Of a stretch of DNA of 64,000 nt, positions 13,754 through 23,962 are shown in pieces (the stretch's first letter is position 1; each line of letters starts with the position of its first letter). Origin of the DNA: Rhyacophila brunnea. Lineage: Eukaryota > Arthropoda > Insecta > Trichoptera > Rhyacophilidae. The notes under the pieces are model-generated. The model was not told the origin of the DNA, did no database searches, and worked only from the letters and a program-made list of their open reading frames with translations. Made by a program: the position numbers and the translations under genes. The stretch spans positions 124,001 through 188,000 of the forward strand of contig JAGYXB010000974.1 in assembly GCA_022495005.1 (NCBI GenBank), read 5' to 3'.

Positions 13754-14041
13754 ATGAGTTCTCTGTTATTAAATAATGGCTTTTTGCCCGTCGATCGACG
13801 ACGCTTCCAGAGCGTGATTTTGCTCGCCGCGTTCAATGAATGGACTGCATTGTATTTTCGTTCATTCGTATCGCCGAGAAGCCAAAAAACGATGACTCAT
13901 GGGGCGGGCGCGCATAATGCGTCGTCAAATCCAGTGTGCGCTGGCGTATTTGATAACGTTGTATTTTCGATGATTTACGCGCCACTTGTGAAATTTTGCG
14001 CGAGAGCCCCACTTGCTGCGTTAAGTGGGTTTTACGCCTAA
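13754..14041 (+). other. CpG-rich patch with a 95-codon open frame
   Basis: An ATG-started frame of 95 codons lies in a stretch of unusually high CpG content. Its composition is less AT-driven than other frames here (it begins MSSLLLNNGF and contains RDRRR-like basic and hydrophobic patches), but I recognise no domain, signal peptide or family motif. No splice context, promoter or poly-A signal supports a gene. It could be an unrecognised exon, an enhancer or old repeat sequence. The adjacent 13371-13753 and 14042-14935 stretches show no other features. Confidence 0.25.
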
Positions 14042-14992
14042 TACACCAATATTAAATGAGTGTAAATGCATAAACCGAGAGCAGTTGTCAGTATTCGACG
14101 TATGACGAATTCTTGAAACGTGTTTTAAGTGTATCCCGTATTCTTCCCCACTCGATATCGGTTGCCTCCTACTCCTTACCCGTTAGGTATTTCAGTTCCC
14201 AGTATTTCTGAGTTCCCTGGTTATTAACCATTTGTCCAAACCATTAGGTGCTTGCAACGTATCAAATACACATTAAATTTAAAACATAACATTAGTTTTT
14301 GACCAGACGTGAGTTCACCCTACGGCTTTGTATTTATATATAAGACGGCTGCTTTGCGCACAACGATAATGTGGGTACAATTTATACCTCGGGCAAATAT
14401 GTCAGATTTAATTTTAGTCTCGCGGAAATAATATTATTAATATAGTACCTATATTATTGCAAGATGAGAAGAATATTAAATAAACTTAGGTGCGTCCACT
14501 GACAATAGAGCCCAATCAAAATTCAAGCTTTAAGCTCTGCTAATAAAACCCAGGCGCACACTGGAAATTATAATAAAGGTATGCCACCTGTTTGAATAGG
14601 AAACAATGGCATCCGCTGAGGTGATTATATTATCATTGGTAAAACCTTCCAAAGCATTACAGATCTGAGGTAGAAATATTCATTTTATTTCTATAAAAAT
14701 GTCAACAGATTCTCATTAAAAGGGTAGACGAGTGAAGTTTTCGAAACACGTCTTGTTTTCATAATAAACATCTTATGAATAAAACAATATAATGTTTCTT
14801 TCGATATATATTATATAAATGTTTAGTTGTCCAACTTTCAGAGGTTATTTCTACAACTAAAACAAAAAATAAAACATAAAAAGTTTATAATATTAATACT
14901 TTCGACCGAAGGTACTTGATGGAATTTGAATTTAAATTCTAATGGATTCAAGCTCTGTACTATTCCATTTAAGTCGTTTTTTGCAACCCGGG

Positions 14993-15014
14993 TTTCGCCT
15001 TTCGGCATCTTCAG
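14993..15014 (-). other. Hammerhead-ribozyme-like core, left arm
   Basis: Read on the minus strand this gives CTGAAGA, T, a GCC-GAAA-GGC hairpin, then GAAA. That matches the conserved CUGANGA / stem II / GAAA layout of hammerhead ribozymes. The sequence then continues ACCCGGGTTGC; the expected UH cleavage position after stem III would be TT here, compared with TC in the right arm. One extra unpaired U before stem II and a very weak stem I argue against activity. Confidence 0.3.
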
Positions 15015-15382
15015 GCGTCGTGTACACTCACCAAAGGCAAATACACACTGACAACGAACACCCTTAACTCTACCTTATATAGTAAATCGATACAATAAAG
15101 TAGGTAAAAACTCCATTACCTACCTATTTAGTCAGAAATTACAACAAAAAATACAATAAACAAATTATGAATAGCTGAAGTAAAAAACCTAATTAGTAAA
15201 AACCCTCTCTTATTAATAACAATACACTGGACAGCATATTATTATAATAAATCGTCAAACCTAATAATAGGTCAAAATTCTTTATAACAATAAAAATACT
15301 ACACTCAAGAGGTGTAATATAAGGTAGAGTTAAGGGTGTTCGTTGTCAGTGTGTATTTGCCTTTGGTGAGTGTACACGACGC

Positions 15383-15412
15383 CTGAAGATGCCGAAAGGC
15401 GAAAACCGGGTC
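15383..15412 (+). other. Hammerhead-ribozyme-like core, right arm
   Basis: The core is CTGAAGA (15383-15389), T, the hairpin GCC-GAAA-GGC (15391-15400), GAAA (15401-15404), then ACCGGGTC, where the terminal TC could be the UH cleavage site. A self-complementary stem III would need pairing between molecules or an extremely small loop, as described for dimeric hammerheads in some retroelements. Stem I has only two clear pairs. An alternative hairpin between CGCCT and AGGCG competes with this fold. Confidence 0.3.
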
Positions 15413-16156
15413 GCAAAAAACGACTTAAATGGAATAGTACAGAGCTTGAATCCATTAGAATAAAAAGTTTACACCGAAATACAACAGATATACAAGAGGT
15501 AATCGACTGAATTTTTTTTTACTCACTATTGTCTATATTTTTTTAACTATCGATGAGATATCTTGTTTCCAATTTACATTCTTTAAAAATAAGTAGCTAA
15601 AATACACATTTCGAGATTATTTTGTCAATTTACGATTAAAATATTACTAATGTCTGATAAATCTGACATATGATTTTGACAAGCAGGCATTAATATTATG
15701 CTCATTTTGCGACATACATTTTCACGCGCCGGGTAGTAAATTTTATTAAATACTAGCTGAAGTACCCGGCTTCGCACAGGGTCGCTTCGTGGTTATATTT
15801 ATCTTAGATATTTAAAATAATAATAAGCGGTAATTATATTTTTAATATTAAAATATCTGTGTTATACGATATGGCAATATGAAAATAATTCTAATAGGAA
15901 TAAAGGTCAAACAAAAGACCACTAAATTAAAATCGAATCCAAAATATGCAAACGTTATTAATGTTTTTAACGCATTCGCTGCTGAGTAGATAATGATTTT
16001 TTAATTAGCACCTTTAAAATTCACGTTAATTACATCGATCGGCCGCCTGGTCATTACGCGCATGTGCGTCTTCAGCGTCCAAAGTATTAATATGTAGTAA
16101 AAAAAAATCAAAATTGCATGGATCAAACAAACAATAAACGTTGTATTTTATATAAT

Positions 16157-17040
16157 ACTAATTTAGAAACCTTCGCAGGTGTGCGCACAACAACTAACAA
16201 AAGTTTCATCGCAATCGGATGAATTTTATAGGAACGCATACGAATAGAAGAAGAAGATGATTTTCTAATTCAGAAATCTTTGTGGGCATGCGCACAACAA
16301 CTCACCAAATTTTCATTGCGAATAGAAGAAGATAAAATAGAAGAAGAAGGGGATGGTTATTCTAATTCAGAAACCTTTGCGGGTTTTGGCACAATTATTG
16401 ACGAAAGTTTTATTGCAATCGGATGAATGGAATAGAAACGCATACGAATAGAAGAATATAAAATAAAAGAAGAAAATGGTTGTACTAATTCAGAAACCTT
16501 CGCAGGTGTTGGCACAACCACTAACGAAAGTTTCATCGCAATCGGATGAATGGTATAGGGACCATACAAATAAAAGAAGATAGAATGATGATGAAGAAGA
16601 AAAAGATAGTTGTACTTATTCAAAAACCTTTTCGGGTGTGACCACAACAACTGACAAAGGTTTCATCGCAATCGGATGAATGGTACAGGAACCATACGAA
16701 TAAAAGAAGATATAATGATGATGAAGAAGAAGAAGATGGTTTTTCTAATTTAGAAACCTTTGCGGGTTTGTGTACAATAACTGACGAAAGTTTCGTTGCG
16801 ATCGGATGAATGGTATAGGAACCATACGAATAAAAGAAAATAGAATGATGAAGAAGAAGAAGATGACGATTTTTCTAATTCAGAAACCTTTGCGGGTGTG
16901 CATACAACCACTAACCAAAATTTCATGGCAATCGGATGAATGGTATAGGAACGCATACGGGACAGACAGAAAGACAGACAGAAAGATAGACAGACAAACA
17001 GGCATACAGACAGACAGACATTCATTTTTTATATATAAGA
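16157..17040. repeat. Tandem array of about 96-135-bp units inside the Helitron
   Basis: About seven imperfect units follow one another, starting near 16157, 16266, 16362, 16485, 16615, 16746 and 16875. A partial eighth lies at about 17041-17130, beyond the first Helitron terminus. Each carries the words CTAATTCAGAAACC, TTTCATCGCAATCGG, ATGAATGGTATAGG and a GAA-rich spacer of variable length. Unit length ranges from about 96 to 135 bp, mostly because of spacer differences. The minus-strand open frames here are repeats of one short peptide and are not considered genes. Confidence 0.8.
16961..17020 (+). repeat. GACA microsatellite
   Basis: A 60-bp run of GACA units with occasional substitutions (GAAA, GATA, CAAA) lies at the minus-strand 5' end of the Helitron. 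A short CAAA-type run sits at the equivalent place before the second start-like terminus (about 17128-17149). Confidence 0.8.
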
Positions 17041-17530
17041 TATAGCCTATACTCTTCACGAAAGTGCAAGCAATAAGTTAACAAAGTTTTATCGCAATCG
17101 GATGAACGGTATGGCAGTGCATTCAATACGAACAAACAAACAAACAAATATTATTTTTTATATATTAGATTGTAAAATAAATCATTCCAATGAATTTATC
17201 CCAGTACGAAAATAACGTATTAATAATGTATTTGCATCGCCGAATTATTTCATGACTTACCTATCGCAAGGATAAGTGTGTGTAATAGATCTGTTGATTC
17301 ACACAATATACACGAACTACGTTCATTATTATTAGAAATTTTAATCTAGAAAGTAACACCAAACTAAATAAAACTTAGGTATCTGAAAAAGCTCAAATTT
17401 TTCAGAAACGGTTCTCAGAACATCTCTTGGGTTAATTGTTTGAGTCAGACTTGATAGAATTCCATTTTACAAGTGATAATATAAATTATATTAAAATTCT
17501 AAATTCTTTTGGATTCTTAATACATTTTTC

Positions 17531-17709
17531 GGTACTGGTCGGTTATGAGGAAAACACATTTTTAAAATAGCCGATATACTGGATTATTTTTAAGGTTAAC
17601 TTAACCAAACCTAACCTAACCTAAACTAACCCAAACTAACAAATAATCCAGTATATCGGCTATTTTAAAAATGTGTTTTCCGCTGTATTCCTCATAACCG
17701 AACAGTACC
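17531..17709. mobile_element. Palindromic MITE with 8-bp duplication and TTAGG-like centre
   Basis: A 179-bp near-perfect palindrome starts GGTACTGGTCGGTTATGAGG and ends with its inverse; the right arm has about 10 extra bases. The 8-bp word CATTTTTC flanks it exactly on both sides (17523-17530 and 17710-17717), which fits hAT-type insertion. The loop at about 17592-17640 is made of ACCTA/CCTAA repeats such as CCTAACCTAACCTAAAC, close to the insect telomere repeat TTAGG. No protein is encoded. Confidence 0.8.
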
Positions 17710-17774
17710 CATTTTTCTTATTGATATTAAATTTTCAACTGTATATAATATTTAAATAAATATTGTTAAGTTGT

Positions 17775-18350
17775 TTTGAGTTTCTTTCACCTTCTTTCAC
17801 CCTGTCATGACCCAGCGTTGGGGCATAAGGCAAACACAAGTTTGCGCCTCTTCCCTCGATCCATCGCCAACTTTTGCACCTCTCGCCATTCCAGACCTGC
17901 AACGCGAAGATCGCTTTTGTAGCACCGCTGCAGGGTGGGGGAGGGCCAGCTACGACGACGAAACCCTTGAGGCTGTGCTACAAGGGTACGAAGTGTCGCA
18001 CTCTTTGGCGGCATCTGGAACACATGTCCCAGCCACGTAAAACGTCTCTTTATGATTACGTCAATCACCGAAGGCTGTTGTGTCTGCTCACTGGCTTTGT
18101 AACGCGGTCGTAACAATATACCCCTAAGATTCGGCGGAGACATCGATTCTCAAAGCCCAAAGACCGAGACTTTTGACGCTTAGTAAGATGTCATGTCTCA
18201 CATCCATACAAAAGCACAGAGAGCATGCACGCGTTGAACAAACGGCATTATTTGGTCTTCACAGAATACAACTTTGACCTCCATGCGACTCCAAGTTGAC
18301 TGAATGCAACCCCACCATACCCATGCGGATTCCAAGCTCACCAGAAAAAT
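17775..18350 (-). pseudogene. Non-LTR retrotransposon ORF2 C-terminal fragment
   Basis: An open frame of 112 codons on the minus strand (18143 down to 17805) carries KRRFTWLGHVFQMP, the W-GH-xxMP motif found near the C-terminus of many LINE reverse-transcriptase proteins. It ends at a stop followed by a GAA/GGTGAAA-rich tail (about 17778-17800), as expected of a 3' end. Upstream sequence (18200-18350) continues in interrupted frames (FVQRVHALCAFVWM), so the ORF is broken. The reverse-transcriptase catalytic domain is absent. The clade is not assigned. Confidence 0.65.
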
Positions 18351-19465
18351 AAATGAATTTAAAAATAAAATTAAAATATAGCGCCCATCAAACGTTGGCA
18401 CTTCAGGCAGTATAGTATGCATTACTCACAGGCCGACCCTGCTTTATATTATTAAAATAAGACGATGCTATAAACCTCTTCATGCTCTGACGCATAACTT
18501 AAAGTCGTAAATAATATGTGAACATTACTGATAAAAATTCAGTGATATGTTGATACCGATCATAGTAAGTTGGTAGTAAGTAAAGTGTATTTTTAAAAGC
18601 TTTCAAAAGCATGAGTTATTGGCTAGGAGTCCATAAAAGTGAATCTTTCCTTCTACTGTAAAGCATATGACTTATCCATTGTACTATTATATTTCTTAGG
18701 TATTATGTTACTAAAATCTGAGGTATAAACTTGCCTGATCGATCCAGATGGGAAGATGTTTTACCTTTTAAAGGGCAGATCACTTATACGGAAAAGTTTA
18801 TTTTTATTTCTCAGAAAACCTTATGTATTATGTTCAAAACATGGAAAGATAACATTATCTGAAACCACTATAAATAGTATTAATTTGATAAAATACTAGA
18901 TTGAAACAAGAATGTGTAGCAATCTGGGAATTTGAAAGAAGATTGCCAAGTCACATGGATTCTTGAAGCCACCACGTGCAACCTATATGCTCCACATAAG
19001 GATCAAATGTCAATAGAGAATAAATATAAACATTATTCTGTGTATTAAATTTCACAAAATTAATTTTATTTCATTTTACAAAAATATATCTTTCACCTAC
19101 ATCATATACTAAAAAATTCATGCTTTGATATGACTGTAGCATTCATTCTTACCAAAGCCGACTATATTCAGACCGTGGTACTGAATTGGGAATAACGATG
19201 GTAGTGTCAGTTATTGATTACATTCAAATGATTGAAATAAACAAAGATTTTCGATGGCATATCTCATTCGAATTTCAATAAGCAACAAGTATCATTTGGC
19301 ATATTGCATTCGAAATATATATAAGCAATAACTAGTATTATTATAAAATTTTATAGTTTAGTGTCACGATCTAACAATAATAGGCTTTGAGTCATACGCT
19401 AGTCACCAGAATAGCAAACAGAATGGTCGAAAATCGACTAGTATTAAATAGGATGCTAATAAGAT
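18351..19465. other. AT-rich stretch, no gene recognised
   Basis: A short direct repeat of about 57-bp period occurs near 19254-19328 (GGCATATCTCATTCGAA and GGCATATTGCATTCGAA). Nothing else is recognised. Confidence 0.5.
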
Positions 19466-19598
19466 GCGCCATTATTTCAATGTACCCCACGCGATTGAAA
19501 TGTATCGCGCCAAGATTATCAATTGCCAAAGGTATCAGAATTTGATAATATCGGCGCGATACATTCCATTCATAGTGGATATATTGTAATAAAGGCGC
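19466..19598. repeat. Palindromic MITE-like repeat
   Basis: A 133-bp imperfect palindrome starts GCGCCATTATTTCAATG and ends ATTGTAATAAAGGCGC. Inner words AATGTATCGCGCC and GGCGCGATACATT pair as well. It looks like a small non-autonomous DNA element; no duplication was fixed. Confidence 0.6.
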
Positions 19599-20059
19599 TG
19601 GATAACACTCTTCCAGGTTAAGGGGAGGAATGCAAAAAGCTCCTGGAGAAAGCTAGAACCCACTTTGGGTTGTTAAACTACTGATTATGATTATGACGAT
19701 TAGAATTTGTACTCCTATAGTCTCAAATGCTGAAATTATGTTCGATTACTTGAACCTGAAGTTCCGGGATTAAAAACGTCGCAGTTTTTTTATAAAACTC
19801 GGACAAAAAATATGTTAAACACATTCCCACCTAGTTATAAAATTTTGCCTCTACATCGCTACAAAATCAATAACAAATACATTATAGTAATAAATAACTA
19901 CATACTCTGTAGACATACCCAATGTCAGTATAACATTAATACTACCCACCTCCTTTTCCTTTATCTGAGTGCAGAGAAACGTCTGGGTATATTGTTGAGA
20001 CCTGTATTTTGAATGCTTTCTCTGAACTGACGAGAGAATTAGGAGGATAGGTAAATTAA

Positions 20060-20345
20060 ATCAAAACTCTCCAACTTCATAAAATTCCAGAGGTTAAACT
20101 CGGCAGGCCATGTCCAGCGTATGCCTGAGTCACGGATAATGAAGAAGATCCTCGAAGGAAACTCAGGGGGGATAAGGCCAGTGGGAAAGCTACGCACACG
20201 ATGGGGTGACAACATTACAAAAGATGCCAACCAGCTGCTAAAAATCATGAACTGGAAAAGACGTGCGGAGGACCGTTCCGGCTGGATGACGGCGGTGGAG
20301 GAGGCCAGGGCTCGACTTGAGCTGTAGCGCCATCGAAAAAGAAGA
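20060..20345 (+). pseudogene. 5'-truncated LINE insertion with 11-bp duplication
   Basis: A frame open from 20061 to the stop at 20325-20327 encodes the last 88 or so residues of a LINE protein. It shows RLNSAGHVQRMPESR (GH...RMP motif), then GKLRTRWGDNITKDA and AEDRSGWMTAVEEARARL, which matches the usual C-terminal layout of insect non-LTR reverse transcriptases. A GAA-rich tail follows. The word AGGTAAATTAA occurs just before (20049-20059) and just after (20346-20356). The catalytic domain is missing through 5' truncation. An antisense relative lies at 47663-47918. The 112-codon frame on the opposite strand is a shadow. Confidence 0.75.
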
Positions 20346-20392
20346 AGGTAAATTAATGAATCTTGAAATTCTTCCACTGAATAAAACCAAAC

Positions 20393-20583
20393 AGTATTTT
20401 TTAATTATCTATTTTTTTCATTCAACGAATAATTCACAAGATTTAAGAATGTAACATTCTAATTATCGAACATACATAATTTTGAAACACTTCTGAGAAA
20501 AATGTATGTTCAATAATTAGAATGGTACATTCTTAAATCTTGTGAATTTATTCGTTGAATAAAAAAAATAGTTAAAAAATTAT
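20393..20583. mobile_element. Fold-back element G, short form
   Basis: A near-perfect palindrome has arms of about 80 bp (20393-20475 and 20501-20583) around AATTTTGAAACACTTCTGAG. Arm words include TTCAACGAATAATTCACAAG and AAGATTTAAGAATGTA. The same arm sequence borders tRNA-like sequences at 22718 and 40500, so this looks like an internally deleted member of that family. Confidence 0.75.
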
Positions 20584-20696
20584 TAGCAAGTTCAAGTAAG
20601 TTACAACAAAAAATCTTGGAGTGATCCGTATTGAAGTCATACCTACCTACTTTGATTTAAAATACAAAAGCCGATCGCCAATAGTAACTCAATTTG

Positions 20697-20925
20697 GAAA
20701 GCGCTTCAGAGAGTATAAAGAGCCATTAGTTAAAATTTGTCGCAATTAAGTATGGCGCCTTTAGCATAGTGGTGTATGTCCATGGGCGCGAAACCCGAGA
20801 GATGCAAGTTCGATTCTTGCGGGATGGCTTAATTAAAAAAAAAAATTCTTTTGGTTATAATATATATTTTCGCAGAAATGTTTTCAAATTTATGTATTTT
20901 AATTATTTTTTTGGTAAAATTTTAC
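20697..20925 (+). repeat. tRNA-like repeat (element G body)
   Basis: This contains an A-box-like TTAGCATAGTGG (20761-20772) and a B-box-like AAGTTCGATTCTTGC, separated by tRNA-like spacing and the word AAACCCGAGAGAT. A T-rich run and a tail TTTTCGCAGAAATGTTTTC follow, matching 22800-22910 and 40360-40480. It is a tRNA-derived repeat and not a functional tRNA, because the anticodon arm cannot be folded normally. Confidence 0.6.
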
Positions 20926-21904
20926 TAAGTAGGTTTAATCCTTGAATACCAAAATTTAAAAGACTAATCCTGTAATAATTATTGTATTGTAAAGTTAATA
21001 TTTACAAAAAATAGTAATTGACTGTCGGAAAGTTTCTTTACGAATGGATTATATTAACAGAAAACCTTTTCAGCGCCTTATCAGGTATCATCTAAATGCT
21101 ATCTTGGAAATGGCGTTGTATTTCTAAGCCACTCTATTTATTTGAAAAAATCCTATAGTGTTATCGTAGGAAGAATAATGGAAGCTCCATAAGAAAAAAA
21201 CTTTGCCAATCTTGTCTATGGGAACTATGGGGGAATATTTCGCATTAAAATAGAAATAGCCCTAAAGCACGCCATAGAAAATCTGTATCAGTGGGTGAAA
21301 TGGTCGTTTGGTAACTACCTACACTTAATATTGCAAGATAGCGACGTAGTAAAATTTGCTAAGTAGTCAAGTTTTGATAATATTTATACGAAATATTCAA
21401 AGTATATCATATTAATTCGAACATAGAATTGTGAGATTTTACATATTTTTGTCGAGCTGTTAAAATATTCGATGTGACAATTTTGTCAAAATGTTATTAT
21501 GTTTATGTTTATTTTATTGATGTATTATCCTAATGGTTCATTTATATAGACCATTGTCACTATAGCAGACATTTTATCACTTTTTATTGCTCAATATAGT
21601 CGTTCTTTAATTACTCTAATTTTAAATAATCTTCTTGTTTGACCCACGTATGTCACTTGACATGTGTCACAATTTACTAAGTAAGTGTCACATTAGCTTG
21701 ACAAACATCTATTCTTAGTAATTGTTTTCCTGTTTAAAAATTACCACAAAATATTAACCATATTATAGACTTATAATGTAGCATTGTAGCATGTATTATT
21801 TTTTCATTGACAAAACCATAGATATTATGAATGATCTCGATTGTGAGTTTAAAAACAAAAAATATCTACATCTTATTTTTTATTATTATTAAGCTACGAG
21901 TACA
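20926..21904. other. AT-rich stretch, no gene recognised
   Basis: No gene, RNA or element ends were recognised here. Confidence 0.5.
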
Positions 21905-22249
21905 TAGGCCCGTTTCAGACGGGACGCCGATGTCGCGCTCGATACAATATAGGAGGTCTTTTTATTTGAATAAAGGGGGCTTTGTATTATGTTTATGGAC
22001 GCCCCAGAGTTAATGAGTCAACGCATAATTTCGCGTTATAAATTATAACATAAAACTGGCTGCGGTAATAAAAACAAGTGTATCGGGGGCTTGAGAATAT
22101 GGCTGCCGACGGAAAAGTGTACCGTACACGCGTTGACTCATTAGCTCTGCGGTGTTCATAAATATAATACAAAGGCCCCTTTATTTGAATACAAAAGCCT
22201 CCTATACTAAATCGAGCGCGACACCGGTGTGCCGGCTGAAACGGGCCTA
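21905..22249. mobile_element. Long-TIR element J, 119-bp arms
   Basis: Arms 21905-22023 and 22131-22249 are inverted repeats of about 119 bp with scattered mismatches. They begin TAGGCCCGTTTCAGACGGG and end at its inverse. The arms are CpG-rich (GTCGCGCTCGA) and include the AP-1-like palindrome TGAGTCA at their inner ends. The central 107 bp is unique. No transposase is encoded. A TA duplication is possible at the ends but is not distinctive. Confidence 0.7.
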
Positions 22250-22280
22250 AGTCTCAGCTGAGGCTTTTAGCATGGATACA

Positions 22281-22420
22281 TGCTTTTGTCTTAACCCCCC
22301 GGGCGGATTCGTTACGAAAAATCGCACAGGCGCAGACGCACAAAAGTAGCGTGGTCGCTAGAGACTCCAGTCGGCCGCGAACGTCGTTTCAGGAATGAGG
22401 TGGAAACCCGCGCCCCACAA
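22281..22420. other. CpG-rich patch
   Basis: High CpG content with GTCGGCCGCGAACG and GCGCAGACGCAC words, directly after element J. It has no frame, no repeat partner and no RNA motif that I can support. It may be regulatory or part of a larger unknown repeat. Confidence 0.25.
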
Positions 22421-22717
22421 TTTATTGTATTATATTTTCTTTCGAATTTGGATAACCAGAATCAGTAGGCAAATCATGTTTCCATGTTTAATAATTTTAG
22501 CCATCCGGGCTTATTTTTTTTAGCTGTACATTTATACATGTTACATTACATTTCTATAAAATTAATGATTATAAAATCAAATAATATAATAAATGAGAAC
22601 TTAAACTATGTAGTATTTATTATAACGTATATTTGCAAATTTCATTCTTTCATAATCATTTGAATACACAAAAACGCTATGAAGTATTTTCGAGCAATTC
22701 TCAAGACTAGGTAATAA

Positions 22718-22930
22718 TTTAATTAACTATTTTTTTTATTGAACGAATTGTACAAGATTTAAGAATGTAAAATACTTTTTATTGAACATATATAATTTTG
22801 AAAGGCATATCACGAGAGACGCAGGTTCAATTCCTGCTGGGTATAGTATTTTTTTCAAAAGATTTTTTCTATTGGTTATATATTTTCTCAGAAGTGTTTT
22901 CAAAATTATGTAGGTGATTATTGATAATTT
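22718..22930 (+). mobile_element. Element G copy with left arm, deleted tRNA-like part
   Basis: A left arm (TTAATTAACTATTTTTTTTA, then ACAAGATTTAAGAATG) runs straight into the 3' half of the tRNA-like segment: CACGAGAGACGCAGG followed by TTCAATTCCTGCTGGG. The family tail TTTCTCAGAAGTGTTTTC follows. The A-box half is deleted. This copy links the palindrome arms seen at 20393 with the tRNA-like body seen at 20697. Confidence 0.65.
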
Positions 22931-23734
22931 TGACTTCTTACATTTTCTATGAGCCTTCGTTTTTATTTATCATAAAGCAGACATTACTAGCGTAATTTAT
23001 ATATTCATTGTTACTTTCGCATTGATATTTAGGATCACTTATTATACTTAATAAAACTGTAGATACTGTTTGATTGTAGTGATTAGCTTTCAAGAAATTA
23101 AATCATTATTTTCTATCAAGAATTTTATTAACGTACCTACCAGAGTTTGGTTTTTACTACTTTTGTTATACCCAGTTTTTTTAACGTATTTTCTGTTTTA
23201 GTTTTAGCAGTTTTCCTAAATATTTCATCTACATTCTACAGTACAAGTACAATTCATTAAAGTTATCAATTTTTACTTGCTTAAAAATAAATTGATAAGA
23301 GGATGTTAATAAGGTGTTAACGATATACGATATTATTTCTTTGACAAAATTCCACATCATGTATGTGACGTTACAAGGTAAATTGTTTAACTATGTTCAA
23401 TGTAACCATGCCATATATAACACAGACTATACAGTAAAACTTGTGTCTTTCTATTCAGCAATAAGAATAATTATACCAGGGACAAAGTTTTGTCTCTGTT
23501 GAAAAATCGATAAATTTGACAAATGAGTTTCTGTCAAAAAGCTCTAATTATAGTGTTCTGATAATAAACAAGATAATTCTGGTAAACAAACTTTTACGTA
23601 TCTATTTAACAAGTTAGTACTTTATATTTAAAAAAGTTAAATTACAAAATAAAACAAGTCACAAAATACACAACACGCAAACCGAATTTGTCTAAACAAA
23701 CATCTTGAATGTAAAACAAGTGAATAATATACAA
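22931..23734. other. AT-rich stretch, no gene recognised
   Basis: Only chance frames were seen. Confidence 0.5.
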
Positions 23735-23962
23735 TGGATAGAGGTACTCCGCTCAGTCCCTTTACCCCTTGCGGTTCATTCAATAAACAACCCTGGGCAT
23801 GCCTTTATAGCGGGCCTTAACATAAAATGCGTACGAAAGCCTTCCCAGAGGCTTTCACTCACCCCCTGCGGCCCTCTGTGAATGAAAACACGGTCTCGCT
23901 TCATGAAAGGGTCTCGGTAGGGTGGCCAAGGCGCTTCATTCAAAAATCACCCCTAGGGCCAA
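23735..23962. repeat. GC-rich patch with internal direct repeat
   Basis: This patch is strikingly less AT-rich than its flanks. CGGTTCATTCAATAAACAAC (about 23773) and CGCTTCATTCAAAAATCACC (about 23931) form a diverged direct repeat about 160 bp apart. CCTTCCCAGAGGCTTTCACT lies between them, with a related CTCTGTGAATG word after it. It may be an old satellite or MITE. No coding frame fits. Confidence 0.3.

Larger units (their letters stand above)
14936..15461. mobile_element. Fold-back element F, 145-bp inverted arms
   Basis: The left arm (14936-15080) and right arm (15317-15461) are near-exact inverted repeats of about 145 bp around a 236-bp AT-rich spacer. The outermost words are ATTCTAATGGATTCAAGC and its inverse. 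The arms share the word series ACGACTTAAATGG, GTGTACAC and AAGGGTGTTCG. Transcribed from either arm, the sequence contains a hammerhead-like core (see the separate entries). A shorter, diverged relative lies at 63392-63556. No protein is encoded. A target-site duplication is not clear. Confidence 0.8.
15753..17040 (-). mobile_element. Non-autonomous Helitron
   Basis: On the minus strand the element would begin TCTTATATATAAAA (17040 downward) and end ...GGGTACTTCAGCTAG (15753). A short hairpin (ACCC/GGGT, 15764-15782) stands 7 bases before the CTAG. TC start, CTAG end with a preceding hairpin, and insertion between A (15752) and T (17041) are the known Helitron hallmarks. The terminal words resemble the Helitron-like repeats common in insects. 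A second start-like TCTAATATATAAAA at 17169 suggests an alternative or duplicated 5' end. No Rep/helicase frame is present. The interior is mostly a tandem array. Confidence 0.65.

Noticed and set aside
16357..17045. Minus-strand and plus-strand open frames of 79-97 codons with repeated peptides
   Set aside because: They translate the Helitron tandem array and GACA microsatellite; the peptide repeats mirror the DNA repeats.
20039..20377. 112-codon minus-strand frame
   Set aside because: It is the antisense shadow of the LINE C-terminus at 20060-20345.
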